NCBI GenBank assembly: GCA_002299425.1
Contig: DBNW01000016.1
Location: 10,525-72,133, forward strand
Length of the DNA: 61,609 nucleotides
From: Methylococcaceae bacterium UBA662
GTDB taxonomy: Bacteria > Pseudomonadota > Gammaproteobacteria > Methylococcales > Methylomonadaceae
Direction: 5' to 3'
Below the pieces are notes generated by a model, which was not told the DNA's origin, made no database searches, and saw nothing but the letters and a program-made list of their open reading frames with translations. Positions 1 through 8,537 of this stretch are shown here, piece after piece. A program made the position numbers and the translations under genes. Every line of letters begins with the position of its first letter. The first letter of the stretch is position 1.

Positions 1-606
1 GTGGTGCATTGGGAAAAATTTGCCGAACAACCGACACGGGTGTTGCTCTACCACAAGCCCACGGGTGAAGTAGTGACCCGCAACGACCCGCAAGGCCGCC
101 CCGTGGTTTTTGTCAATCTACCCAAGTTGCCGATAGGCCGCTGGATTAATGTCGGGCGGCTGGACATCAATACGTCCGGTCTGTTGTTGTTGACCAACAA
201 CGGTGAATTGGCCAATCGGCTGATGCACCCCTCCAGCGAAGTCGAACGCGAATACGCTGTGCGTATTTTGGGCGATGTTAGCGAGGCGACGTTGGCCACA
301 CTAAAGCAAGGCGTGACACTGGAAGACGGTGCCGCACATTTTGATGCCATCTATTTCGGCGGCGGTGAGAATGCTAACAAATGGTACTATGTGACGGTCA
401 AAGAAGGCCGCAACCGCCTGGTCAGACGCTTGTGGGAATCGCAAGAAATCGTCGTCAGCCGTCTGATGCGAGTGCGCTATGGGCCTATCGTCTTGCCTGA
501 TGGTTTGCGGAGCAGAGACCATTACGAATTGAACGATGAAGAAATGGCTTTATTGTTCGCATTCGCCGGTCTTCCAGAACCGGTTAAAGCGAGAAGCAAC
601 CGATGA
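1..606 (+). CDS. rluB: 23S rRNA pseudouridine synthase RluB-type, 5' end cut by window
   Basis: Pseudouridine synthase of the RsuA/RluB/RluE family, which isomerises a uridine in 23S rRNA. The visible part is the catalytic domain. The motif GRLDINTSGLLLLT carries the catalytic aspartate (about residue 55 of the visible frame), and the family's conserved RQIRR-like region appears as NRLVRRLWE. The RNA-binding S4 domain that normally precedes this domain is missing because the gene starts outside the window; the frame is open at base 1, so the GTG there is not the true start. Its stop overlaps the dtd start by 4 nt (ATGA), which suggests translational coupling. RluB is preferred over RluE or RsuA from overall similarity; this sub-family call is inference. 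Confidence 0.85.
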   Translation: MVHWEKFAEQPTRVLLYHKPTGEVVTRNDPQGRPVVFVNLPKLPIGRWINVGRLDINTSGLLLLTNNGELANRLMHPSSEVEREYAVRILGDVSEATLATLKQGVTLEDGAAHFDAIYFGGGENANKWYYVTVKEGRNRLVRRLWESQEIVVSRLMRVRYGPIVLPDGLRSRDHYELNDEEMALLFAFAGLPEPVKARSNR

Positions 607-1040
607 TCACGGTGCTGCAGCGGGTCACTCAGGCCTCGGTCAGCGTCGACAACGAGCCGATTAGCAGCATCGGTGCCGGTATCATGGCGTTGCTGGCGGT
701 GGAAAAAACGGACACCGAAACAGTAGCCCAACGCTTGTTGGAACGTATCCTCAATTACCGGATATTTGCTGACGAGACCGGGCGCATGAACTTAAGCCTG
801 CGCGACACCTGCGGCGGCCTGTTGTTGGTCCCTCAATTCACCCTAGCGGCTAACACTGACAAGGGCAACCGCCCCAGTTTTACCGCCGCCGCAACGCCAG
901 AACAGGGTTCGGTATTGTTCAACTATCTGCAACAACTGGCTTTGGCCAGTTACTCTACGGTGCAATTTGGCCGCTTTGGCGCGGATATGCAAGTCAGCCT
1001 AGTGAACGACGGGCCAGTGACCTTTTGCTTGCGGATTTAA
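603..1040 (+). CDS. dtd: D-aminoacyl-tRNA deacylase
   Basis: Hydrolyses D-amino acids (and glycine) mischarged on tRNA, a cytosolic proofreading step. The 145-residue length is normal for DTD. The N-terminus (MITVLQRVTQASV) matches the family, and the cross-subunit Gly-cisPro motif is present as NDGPVT (residues 135-140). The other family signature, usually SQFTL, reads PQFTL here with Pro at residue 77. Translation probably couples to the upstream pseudouridine synthase through an ATGA overlap. No gene follows until moxR at 1278. Confidence 0.93.
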   Translation: MITVLQRVTQASVSVDNEPISSIGAGIMALLAVEKTDTETVAQRLLERILNYRIFADETGRMNLSLRDTCGGLLLVPQFTLAANTDKGNRPSFTAAATPEQGSVLFNYLQQLALASYSTVQFGRFGADMQVSLVNDGPVTFCLRI

Positions 1041-1277
1041 GATCGCGGTCTGTTCGCGCAAAGTGTTGGTTGAGCCATGATGCTTAAAGCCATCAAGAAC
1101 GGGTAGTGTTAATGCCCGCCAGTGCCCCCTTAGTCAGAATGCCAGTCGGCTGAACGTTTGTGAGCGCGTTTTTGGTTAAAAGCCCGTGCTTGCCGTGCGA
1201 GGCATGGGCCGAATCTGGCTTTAAGCGGCTGACCAGATGCCTGAATTATCTAGTGAATTTAAGTGGAAGAAGCGTTA

Positions 1278-2270
1278 ATGAATGCAAAGAATGTCGACAA
1301 GGATTCCGTGCAAGCGGATTTAATGGCACTAAAAACAGCCCTCAATCAACAGATTTTGGGCCAAGATTTGCTAGTTGAACGGATGCTGATTGCTTTGTTG
1401 GCCGATGGCCATGTCTTAGTGGAGGGGGCACCTGGCCTGGCCAAAACGCGGGCCATCACGGTGTTGAGCAAAAGCATTGAGGGCGATTTCCATCGGGTGC
1501 AATTCACCCCTGATTTATTGCCGGCCGATTTGACAGGCACGGAAATTTTCCGCTCTCAAACGGGCCAGTTCGAATTTCAAAGAGGGCCTTTGTTCCACAA
1601 CTTAATTTTGGCTGACGAAATTAACCGGTCGCCTGCTAAAGTTCAGGCGGCCTTGCTTGAGGCTATGGCGGAACGGCAAATTACGGTAGGTCACGAAACG
1701 TATGCTTTGCCTGCGTTGTTTATGGTGATGGCAACGCAAAACCCTATTGAGCACGAGGGTACTTACCCGTTGCCGGAGGCGCAATTAGACCGCTTTTTGA
1801 TGCATGTAAAAGTCGACTACCCCGACGCTGAACATGAAAAAGCCATATTGCGCTTGGTCAGGGCCGAAATGCGCCACGGTTCAGCCTTTCAGTCGGCTGA
1901 TTTTAAAACGGTTTCCCAAGCGGTGTTATTCAGGGCAAGAAATGCCGTTTTGGACCTGCATATGGCCGATGCCCTGGAGGATTACTTGTTGCAAATTGTG
2001 TTGGCCAGCCGCAAGCCTGCTTTTTATGGCGAAGATTTAGCGGGCTGGTTGCAATACGGGGCCAGCCCTAGGGCCAGCATTGCCCTAGATCGTTGCGCTA
2101 GGGCAAAAGCCTGGTTAGCGGGCCGTGATTTTGTTGCACCCGAGGATATTCAAGCGATCGCTTATGACGTTTTGCGCCATCGGCTGATCTTAACCTACGA
2201 AGCTGAAGCCGAAGGCGTAACCACCGACCGTGTCATAGAAACCTTATTGTCCAGAATTGCTGTGCCTTAA
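1278..2270 (+). CDS. MoxR-family AAA+ ATPase
   Basis: MoxR AAA+ ATPase, a chaperone-like protein that typically acts with VWA-domain partners. Walker A is GAPGLAKT (about residues 50-57), Walker B is LILADEINR, and the sensor region is MATQNP; the length of 330 aa is usual. I start at the ATG at 1278, which has GGAAGAAG a few bases upstream, rather than the in-frame GTG at 1263. It opens a five-gene run (MoxR, DUF58, DUF4381, VWA, VWA-TPR) of the kind called Bat or aerotolerance operon. The biological role of such operons in methanotrophs is not established from sequence. Confidence 0.92.
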   Translation: MNAKNVDKDSVQADLMALKTALNQQILGQDLLVERMLIALLADGHVLVEGAPGLAKTRAITVLSKSIEGDFHRVQFTPDLLPADLTGTEIFRSQTGQFEFQRGPLFHNLILADEINRSPAKVQAALLEAMAERQITVGHETYALPALFMVMATQNPIEHEGTYPLPEAQLDRFLMHVKVDYPDAEHEKAILRLVRAEMRHGSAFQSADFKTVSQAVLFRARNAVLDLHMADALEDYLLQIVLASRKPAFYGEDLAGWLQYGASPRASIALDRCARAKAWLAGRDFVAPEDIQAIAYDVLRHRLILTYEAEAEGVTTDRVIETLLSRIAVP

Positions 2271-2280
2271 AATAAACAGC

Positions 2281-3183
2281 ATGAAGCCCTTGAAACAAAC
2301 AAAAACATGCGCCGATTTGGTGACGGTCTCCTTAAAAACCCTGGTTGATTTAGCCAAGCCGGCGGCAACGCTGCAACAAAAACGTGTTGCAGCCCGCGCC
2401 AAAACAGACGGTGCTTATGTGTCCCCTTTTAAAGGTCGGGGCATGGCGTTCGCCGAATCTCGTGTGTACCAACCCGGTGATGACATCCGCAGCATGGATT
2501 GGCGCGTCACAGCACGCACGGGCAAGCCCCACACTAAATTGTTCTGTGAAGAGCGCGAACGACTGGTATTTATTGTCGTCGATGACCGCCCCGCCATGCA
2601 TTTTGCCACTCAGGGGGCTTTTAAATCGGTGGTTGCCGCCAAATTAGCGGCGTTGTTGGCTTGGTCGGCGATGCAGCGAGGCGACCGAATAGGTGGTCAA
2701 TTGTTTTCCGAACGCGGGGTCCGCGAATTTAAGCCGCGCCATGGAAAAGCCGCTGTACTGTTGTTTTTACAAGCCCTAGCAACATCAGGGCAACGGGGCA
2801 ATACCTTGGTTGCGCTTGATCACGTTTTGGCGCGGTTAGTAAAGCATGCCCGGCCTGGCAGCACCGTTTACATTATCAGCGACTTTCGTGGGTTTAATTC
2901 GCTTGCGGAAACCCATTTGGCGAAATTGTCCCAGCATTGTGATGTCGAGTTGGTATTTTTGTCCGATCCCTTGGAGCGTAAACTGCCTAGGGTCGGCTGG
3001 TATCGGCTGGTCGACGGCAATCGGGAATTATTGTTGGATACCGGGGACAAAGCGGGTGTGAAACGCTACCAGCTGCGGTTTGAGCAGCGCGTGCATGATT
3101 TGCAGCAATTCAGCAAAAAGCACGGCATCAGCCTTAGGCAATGCCAAACCATCGATGACCCTTTACAGTCCCTGTTACGCTAA
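2281..3183 (+). CDS. DUF58 domain protein
   Basis: DUF58 protein, the usual partner of MoxR ATPases. The signature region is KGRGMAFAESRVYQPGDD followed by IRSMDWRVTARTG and an FCEERER segment (about residues 55-100). The C-terminal half resembles a degenerate VWA fold: FIVVDDRPAM is seen where a metal-site strand would be. The start is the ATG at 2281, 10 nt after the moxR stop; an earlier in-frame TTG at 2257 would overlap moxR and is less likely. The last base of the stop codon is shared with the next gene's ATG. Confidence 0.88.
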   Translation: MKPLKQTKTCADLVTVSLKTLVDLAKPAATLQQKRVAARAKTDGAYVSPFKGRGMAFAESRVYQPGDDIRSMDWRVTARTGKPHTKLFCEERERLVFIVVDDRPAMHFATQGAFKSVVAAKLAALLAWSAMQRGDRIGGQLFSERGVREFKPRHGKAAVLLFLQALATSGQRGNTLVALDHVLARLVKHARPGSTVYIISDFRGFNSLAETHLAKLSQHCDVELVFLSDPLERKLPRVGWYRLVDGNRELLLDTGDKAGVKRYQLRFEQRVHDLQQFSKKHGISLRQCQTIDDPLQSLLR

Positions 3184-3677
3184 TGCTAGCCTCCGAACTG
3201 CCCCTACGCGGTATTCATATTCCCGAAGCCATTACTGGCTGGCCGCCGGCGGTCGGGTGGTGGTTGCTGATTGCGCTTGTTATCGTACTGGGTTGGCTAG
3301 GCGGGTGGTTTTATCGACGCTCACTAACGGCGAACAGCGCGGTGAAATCCGCCAGGAAAATACTGGCGGAACTAAAACAATCCACGCACTTAAGCACCAC
3401 CGAGAAATTGGCCCAGTTGTCCATCCTGCTCCGGCGTACCGCCATTAGCCTTGCTGCGGACAAAAAAGTGGCCGGATTGACAGGTCAGGCCTGGTTGGCG
3501 TATCTGGATAAAACCATGACCGCTACGCCGTTTACCGACAGTGTGGGTTATTTGTTGGTTGAGTTCGCCTATCGCAAATCACCGCCTGTGCCAGCGGAAC
3601 TGGATCGGTTATTTGCATGCTGTGAACGCTGGCTGGAAACTTGCCATAAATTGCCTAGGGACGAAAAAAACCCATGA
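3183..3677 (+). CDS. DUF4381 membrane protein
   Basis: A 164-residue protein with one strong transmembrane helix near residues 25-45 (after GWPPAVGW) and a cytosolic tail. It is typical of DUF4381, found between the DUF58 and VWA genes of MoxR operons. The start ATG overlaps the end of the DUF58 gene by 1 nt, and the end overlaps the VWA gene by 4 nt, so the whole cluster looks like one transcript. No catalytic motif is seen; assignment rests on size, topology and position. Confidence 0.8.
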   Translation: MLASELPLRGIHIPEAITGWPPAVGWWLLIALVIVLGWLGGWFYRRSLTANSAVKSARKILAELKQSTHLSTTEKLAQLSILLRRTAISLAADKKVAGLTGQAWLAYLDKTMTATPFTDSVGYLLVEFAYRKSPPVPAELDRLFACCERWLETCHKLPRDEKNP

Positions 3678-4657
3678 TTCATTTCCAATGGCCTTGGTTA
3701 GCCCTTGCCCTGCCGCTGCCGTTATTGCTGCGTAGTGTGTTGCCGTCTTGCCAAGCGGTGCAACACGCGGCCTTAAAAGTACCGTTTTTGGCTGATTTTG
3801 ATCTAGGCGGGCCGCCGGTGCCGGGTGTTCGTTTACAACATTGGCCGCTGTTGCTAGCCGCTATCGCCTGGGCTCTTTTGGTGACAGCCGCCACCCGGCC
3901 ACAGTGGCTGGGCGATCCCATTGAACAGGCGGTAAGCGGGCGGGATTTAATGTTGGCAGTGGATTTGTCGGGCAGTATGGAAGCACAAGATTTTTTTATC
4001 AACAACCAACCGGTTGACAGACTCACCGCCGCCAAATCGGTAGCGAGGGATTTTATCGCCCGCCGGTTGGGCGACCGCATCGGTCTCATTTTGTTTGGCA
4101 GCCAAGCGTACCTGCAAGTGCCGTTGACGTTCGACCGCAAGACCGTGGAGACGTTACTGGGCGAGGCGGTGATTGGTTTAGCAGGCGAAAACACCGCGAT
4201 AGGTGATGCCATTGGCCTGGCCGTGAAACGCTTAGGCGACCAACCCGGACAAAATCGGGTATTGGTGCTCATGACCGACGGAGCCAATACCGCCGGCGAA
4301 GTTTCCCCTTTAAAGGCGGGAGAGCTGGCCAAAGCCAAGGGCTTAAAAATCTACACGATTGGTCTCGGCGCCGATGAAATGGTTGTACACGGGCTGTTCG
4401 GCAACCACACGGTAAATCCCTCGCTCGATTTGGACGAGGACACCCTCATTAAGATAGCTGAAAGTACCGGCGGACATTACTACCGCGCCAGAAATACCGC
4501 TGAACTGGACGGTATTTATTTGCGCTTAGACGAACTGGAACCTCTGGTCAAAGAGCAACAGTATTTCCGCCCTCGCACAGAGCTGTACCCTTGGCCATTG
4601 GCGGCCGCCCTGCTGGTAGTTGCCGCCCTGGTTTGCTGGGTCAGGAAGCCGCTATGA
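3674..4657 (+). CDS. VWA-domain membrane protein, BatA-like
   Basis: A 327-residue protein with an N-terminal hydrophobic segment, a second membrane segment near residues 55-75, a von Willebrand A domain and a C-terminal membrane helix (after ELYPWP). The MIDAS metal site is intact: AVDLSGSME gives DxSxS, with TDGAN later supplying the second aspartate. The start overlaps DUF4381 by 4 nt. Together with the following gene it forms the BatA/BatB pair of the operon, probably a membrane complex with its VWA domains on one face; which face is not determined here. Confidence 0.88.
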   Translation: MIHFQWPWLALALPLPLLLRSVLPSCQAVQHAALKVPFLADFDLGGPPVPGVRLQHWPLLLAAIAWALLVTAATRPQWLGDPIEQAVSGRDLMLAVDLSGSMEAQDFFINNQPVDRLTAAKSVARDFIARRLGDRIGLILFGSQAYLQVPLTFDRKTVETLLGEAVIGLAGENTAIGDAIGLAVKRLGDQPGQNRVLVLMTDGANTAGEVSPLKAGELAKAKGLKIYTIGLGADEMVVHGLFGNHTVNPSLDLDEDTLIKIAESTGGHYYRARNTAELDGIYLRLDELEPLVKEQQYFRPRTELYPWPLAAALLVVAALVCWVRKPL

Positions 4658-6432
4658 ATGTTGCCGAGTTTCATTTCATCCGGCCCTTTTGGCTGTTCGC
4701 TTTGATTCCGGCGGCGTTCATTTTATTTGGGTTTTACCGAAGCCGTTTTCACCTAAATGCTTGGGCGGCCTTCTGTGACCCGGCCTTGTTGCCTTTTGTG
4801 TTGCAGCAAAAAACATCTGTGGCTAACCGGTTGCCGCTTGGTATCGGTGCCGTTGCGCTGGTGTTGGTCGTTTTGGCCTTAGCCGGTCCCACTTGGGAGC
4901 GCTTGCCTACGCCGGTGTTCCGCGATGAATCTGCTTTGGTCATTGCCTTGGACCTGTCGGATTCTATGAATGCAGGTGACATTACGCCCAGTCGCTTGGG
5001 TCGGGCGCGTTACAAAATTGCCGATTTATTAAAACATCGAAAAGACGGCCAAACGGCTCTGTTGGTGTTTGCTGGCGAGGCCTATGTAGTCACGCCGTTG
5101 ACTAACGATACAGCCACCATTAACAGCCAGTTGGCGGCCTTAACCACCGACATCATGCCCAATCCAGGCAACAATGCGGCGGCGGCATTGCTAAAAGCAG
5201 CCAATTTATTCAAACAAGCGGGTATGCCGACCGGCCAAATTCTCATGATCACTGATGGCGTGGACAGTGCTGAAGCCCAAGAAGCCTTGCTGGCTCTATC
5301 CGATCATTACACCTTGTCCATTCTGGGTGTCGGTACGCAAGCCGGTGCGCCCATCGTTGATGCCAAGGGCGGTTTTTCTAAGAACAGCGCAGGTACTCTT
5401 GTTGTGCCAAAACTGGATGCGGCTAATCTAGCCGTTTTGGCGCAGTCGGGAGGCGGAATCTACCAAACCAGCACCGGTACGGATGATGACCTCAATAACT
5501 TAGCTAGCATGGTCACCTCGCCGGGTGTTCGGAAAAACCAAGGTGAGGCAGGTTTTATGCTTGAACGGTGGGACGATAAAGGCCCTTGGCTTTTGCTGGC
5601 GGTCTTGCCGCTGGCGGCTTTAGTGTTCAGAAAAGGTGTGCTGAGTGTGCCTCTATTGGCCATGATGTTTGTGCCTGACAACGCCTATGCGCTTGATTGG
5701 CAAGCATTATGGCAAAACCAAGACCAGCGCGGACAACAGGCTTATGAGAAAAAAGCCTTTGACAAAGCAGCCACTTTGTTTGCAGACTCGGAATGGAAAG
5801 GAGCGGCCTTTTATCAAGCTGGGGACTATCAAAAAGCCCTGGAAAGTTTCTTGGCCAGTCAAAAGCCTAAGACCGGTAGCTTGTACTACAACCAAGGCAA
5901 TGCTTTGGCTAAACTAGGCCGCTTCCCAGAAGCCATTCAAGCCTATGACAACGCCCTAAAGCTTGAACCCCAACATGCCGATGCCCAGTTCAACAAAGGC
6001 TTAGTAGAAAAGGCATGGGCAAAACAGCAGCAATCCGATCCAGACCGTCAAAATCAAAGCACGGACAAAGAGCAGAAACAGCAGCAAGATGGCCATCAAA
6101 ACCCTAAAACACCCGACAGGCAAGCAGACCGACCATCGGACAACACAGAAAAACCCGAGCAAAAACCCGAACACTCCGAACACCCCGAAGCGGCAAATCA
6201 GCCGCCAAAACCATCGGCAGCACAACAAACAGAGCAGTCTGAGTCAAAAGCAGGTGCAAGCGGTGCACAAAGCCGAAATGGCGAGCGGCAACAGCCGGCC
6301 GAGTCGGCCGTTCCTTTGATCAGTGAAGAGCAGCGACAAGCCAATGAGCAATGGCTAAACAGGATACCCGATGATCCTTCAGGCTTGTTAAGGCGCAAGT
6401 TTAAATACCAATACAGCCAACAAAAGCATTAA
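4654..6432 (+). CDS. VWA- and TPR-domain membrane protein, BatB/BatC-like fusion
   Basis: A 592-residue protein that starts with two membrane helices, then a VWA domain with an intact MIDAS motif (ALDLSDSMN and ITDGVD), a third helix near residues 310-330, TPR repeats (LYYNQGNALAKLGRFPEAIQ and neighbours, about residues 400-450), then a roughly 100-residue low-complexity tail rich in Q, K, P, E and S. The C-terminus (GLLRRKFKYQY) is the normal end of the family, so the gene looks complete. It starts on an ATG overlapping the previous stop by 4 nt. Many such operons continue with a BatD gene; here the next DNA is a transposase scar, so BatD is missing from this position. Confidence 0.88.
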   Translation: MNVAEFHFIRPFWLFALIPAAFILFGFYRSRFHLNAWAAFCDPALLPFVLQQKTSVANRLPLGIGAVALVLVVLALAGPTWERLPTPVFRDESALVIALDLSDSMNAGDITPSRLGRARYKIADLLKHRKDGQTALLVFAGEAYVVTPLTNDTATINSQLAALTTDIMPNPGNNAAAALLKAANLFKQAGMPTGQILMITDGVDSAEAQEALLALSDHYTLSILGVGTQAGAPIVDAKGGFSKNSAGTLVVPKLDAANLAVLAQSGGGIYQTSTGTDDDLNNLASMVTSPGVRKNQGEAGFMLERWDDKGPWLLLAVLPLAALVFRKGVLSVPLLAMMFVPDNAYALDWQALWQNQDQRGQQAYEKKAFDKAATLFADSEWKGAAFYQAGDYQKALESFLASQKPKTGSLYYNQGNALAKLGRFPEAIQAYDNALKLEPQHADAQFNKGLVEKAWAKQQQSDPDRQNQSTDKEQKQQQDGHQNPKTPDRQADRPSDNTEKPEQKPEHSEHPEAANQPPKPSAAQQTEQSESKAGASGAQSRNGERQQPAESAVPLISEEQRQANEQWLNRIPDDPSGLLRRKFKYQYSQQKH

Positions 6433-6449
6433 CGGGTTTTTAAAGCGTG

Positions 6450-6680
6450 TCGTAATACGGTCGTAACTGTACTGGAGGTCGCTTGACGCCAGAATGAGCA
6501 CACCGGTACTGGCGTTTTTGTTTGTAAAGACTGACCTAGCGAGCATCACGGGGAAACTTAAACCCTTGAGGTAAACCGGCAGCACGGTATTTTCTTGCAG
6601 CGGCAGCGCATTCACGCGCACAAAACGGCCTTGGCGTTTGTCTTCCAGGCTTAAGGCCACGGTGCGTGTAATGGTCAACA
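6450..6680 (-). pseudogene. IS4-family transposase remnant
   Basis: On the minus strand a frame without start or normal end reads ALSLEDKRQGRFVRVN, VYLKGLSFPVMLARSVFTNK and SSDLQYSYDRITT. This is the middle-to-late part of an IS4-superfamily DDE transposase. The segment that should follow (YQKRWKVEE-type region with the catalytic glutamate) is absent: the frame runs into DNA antisense to the end of the VWA-TPR gene. No terminal repeats could be paired. It is a decayed fragment, not a mobile element. Confidence 0.7.
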
Positions 6681-6730
6681 AAAAGTTGCCGCTATTCCCG
6701 ACTGGCATACGGGCAGCCACGATCTGAGTG

Positions 6731-6875
6731 ATGCAGCAGACCAGGCGGCGCTTTGCGATATACCCAGATGATCAGCGTGGCGGTAGCCTTTTTCCAAAAC
6801 CAGCTTCGTAGCACCTTGCTTAAGCTCTAGGCTGTATTTGGGCCAACTGTCTTTTTTCTCGTGACTCAGGGTCAC
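6731..6875 (-). pseudogene. IS3-type OrfA helix-turn-helix remnant
   Basis: A short minus-strand frame reads WPKYSLELKQGATKLVLEKGY then LGISQSA, resembling the helix-turn-helix N-terminus of IS3-family OrfA proteins. The middle of the helix-turn-helix is altered (RHADH where A-E-A-A is usual) and the frame breaks off at about 6730, just where the IS4-type fragment begins. Two unrelated transposase fragments joined head to tail suggest nested insertion followed by deletion. The family call is by eye and moderate. Confidence 0.5.
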
Positions 6876-7240
6876 CGCTGCCAGCAGTATCAGTTCTGCC
6901 TTTAGAAGTGTCCGGGGTCTTTAGATCATTACAACCGTGCAGTGTTAGCACTAAGCATTGCCTACATTTTTGTAGGGGAAAATTTTCAGTTTTTGTCTAA
7001 CAAATAAGACGATTTATAATTGTCAACCAGACCGACATCCGGGTTCCAAAACTGTGTCCGCATTGGACCGCCGGTCATTGGCGTAGGTTGGGTTGCGTCT
7101 TTTTGCAGCCCAATTTTTCAAGCGGATGCCGTACGGGATTTACAGTTTTCCTGCGGAGAGGGGAAACCAATTTATAACTATTTAATCTGTCGATACGGAA
7201 ACTATCGACCCTATAGCTATTCAAGGAGCAAGTACGTTAA
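6876..7240 (+). other. gene-free stretch between transposase scar and AP2 gene
   Basis: No convincing gene. It contains a short hairpin (CCTACA/TGTAGG, 6961-6976), a promoter-like pair at 6993-7020, and a hairpin GGGTTGC/GCAGCCC near 7089-7110 inside a GTAGGTTGGGTTG-like sequence that looks like debris of a dispersed intergenic repeat. An open frame across 7020-7244 overlaps the next gene's start by 4 nt but its translation resembles no protein I know. Confidence 0.5.
6993..7020 (+). promoter_or_regulatory. candidate sigma70-type promoter
   Basis: A perfect -10 hexamer TATAAT (7015-7020) is preceded by TTGTCT (6993-6998, four of six matches) with a 16-nt spacer. It would transcribe toward the AP2-domain gene with a leader of over 200 nt. 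Prediction only. Confidence 0.35.
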
Positions 7241-7723
7241 ATGAGTGAATATAACCACATAACCGCTCCTGACAAAGGTGGATTCCAAGTCAGGATTGTA
7301 AGAAATAGAAAAGAATACAGCCGTTATTTTTCCAACAAACTGTGGGGGAGCAGAAAAAAATCGCTTAAAGCAGCTGTCAGTTGGCGGGAACAAATGCTGG
7401 TGTTGGTTGGCGATGTCAAACCAACGCCTTTAGCCAATAAATCCACTGGCGTAATGGGTGTCTCAAAAATTGTAAAATACGACAAAAGAAGAGGAAGCTT
7501 TTCTTTGTTTTACAGTTGCCATTGGCGAAAAAACAAAAAAGCATGCACCAAACAATTTTATGTTGGCCTAGCTAATGAAGTTACGGCCGATGAAGATTTT
7601 CATGCTTTTAGAACCGCCGTACAGTTTAGAAAAGAATATGAACTCTTTAAAGAAATAGGACAGGAAAATTTATTCTCACCCGAGAAGTATAAATTATGGA
7701 AAACAGAAAGGTTTTATAGATAA
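7241..7723 (+). CDS. AP2-domain-like protein with two repeats
   Basis: A 160-residue basic protein with two segments resembling bacterial AP2/ERF-type DNA-binding domains: residues about 12-50 (GFQVRIVRNRKEYSRYF ... AAVSWREQM) and about 65-130 (TGVMGVSKIVKYDKR ... AFRTAVQFRKEYE). Bacterial AP2 domains are often tied to homing endonucleases or mobile DNA; here no nuclease motif is seen. Base composition is clearly richer in A+T than its neighbours and it sits beside transposase scars, which fits recent acquisition. The AGGAG at 7224-7228 is 12 nt from the ATG, longer than ideal. Function is unknown. Confidence 0.6.
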   Translation: MSEYNHITAPDKGGFQVRIVRNRKEYSRYFSNKLWGSRKKSLKAAVSWREQMLVLVGDVKPTPLANKSTGVMGVSKIVKYDKRRGSFSLFYSCHWRKNKKACTKQFYVGLANEVTADEDFHAFRTAVQFRKEYELFKEIGQENLFSPEKYKLWKTERFYR

Positions 7724-7774
7724 CCCGAGAGCGAGAGGAAACAGTTTTGGATAATCCCGGCTCGCTTTAGGGCG

Positions 7775-7838
7775 TTTTGGCCGGCTTAGTGAGCCGGCCA
7801 AAAGAATTTAGGGGGTTAGCGGCTTTGTTTCGCTAACC
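7775..7838. repeat. two tandem perfect hairpins
   Basis: The first hairpin has a 12-bp perfect stem TTTTGGCCGGCT/AGCCGGCCAAAA (7775-7786 and 7792-7803) with a 5-nt loop. The second has an 8-bp stem GGTTAGCG/CGCTAACC (7814-7821 and 7831-7838) with a 9-nt loop. Neither is followed by a T run on either strand, so they are not ordinary intrinsic terminators; they may be a REP-like element or a transcript-end structure for the AP2 gene. Confidence 0.55.
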
Positions 7839-8018
7839 GTTCATTGTTAACACAAACTCAAAAGTACTCGCTGCCTTGAACATCAACAGCGGCGGCCACG
7901 CGTGCTCGACCCGCTGCTTGGCATAAAAGCTCGACCTCTGCCGTCCAATTCTTCCAAGGCTTCAGGGTGCTTGACGAGGGCATCGCTTAAACCGGGTCGT
8001 GCAACGGAGTACAAAATA

Positions 8019-8537
8019 TTGGCCACCCCCACCCTTTTACCAAGAATTGCCTTTCCTACTGTGGCCGTAGGAGGGGTTGTGTTTGACTCTGAATACCGGG
8101 TATTGCTGATCAGGCGTGGCCAAGCCCCGAACCAAGGCATGTGGTCAGTGCCAGGTGGCAAACAGCAAGCAAACGAAAGCTTAGTTGAAGCCTGTGTGCG
8201 GGAAATAAAAGAGGAAACTGGGTTGGTAACCGAGGTCGAAAGCCTAATTGCTGTGGTCGAAAGAAGGCTGGAAGGTTTTCATTATGTCATCACTGATTTT
8301 TTGGCCCTGCCCGTTAGCGGTGCCTCGACTAGGCTTAAAGCCAGTACGGATGTTACCGAAGCCTGTTGGGTTGGCATGGATAAAATAAAAAATTATCGGT
8401 TAGTTGAAGGGTTGGAAATAATCCTTAGAAAAGCCCACGCTAGTTTGGCTAGCAGCCAACCCACTTACCCCGGTTTGCTGCCAAATAACAGATCCAAGAC
8501 CGATTTTGTACTGACTAACGAACCAGGGGCTATTTAA
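8019..8537 (+). CDS. Nudix hydrolase
   Basis: A small cytosolic Nudix pyrophosphohydrolase. The Nudix box is intact: GGKQQANESLVEACVREIKE continuing into ETG, with the REIKEETG metal-binding core. The substrate cannot be read from sequence; ADP-ribose- or NTP-type enzymes share this box. The start is uncertain: I choose the TTG at 8019, which has GGAG 9 nt upstream and gives 172 aa; the frame stays open upstream to 7902 but that extension (rich in S, R, P) does not look like Nudix protein. The end overlaps the convergent sspB end by 8 nt. Confidence 0.8.
   Translation: MATPTLLPRIAFPTVAVGGVVFDSEYRVLLIRRGQAPNQGMWSVPGGKQQANESLVEACVREIKEETGLVTEVESLIAVVERRLEGFHYVITDFLALPVSGASTRLKASTDVTEACWVGMDKIKNYRLVEGLEIILRKAHASLASSQPTYPGLLPNNRSKTDFVLTNEPGAI

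Noticed and set aside
7020..7244. 74-codon frame overlapping the AP2 gene start by 4 nt
   Set aside because: It starts on TTG at the -10 hexamer, crosses repeat-like DNA, and its translation shows no protein-like pattern.
7883..8161. Minus-strand 92-codon frame opposite the Nudix start
   Set aside because: Antisense to the Nudix gene for much of its length, no ribosome site and no known family; its tail looks protein-like but not enough to call a gene remnant.
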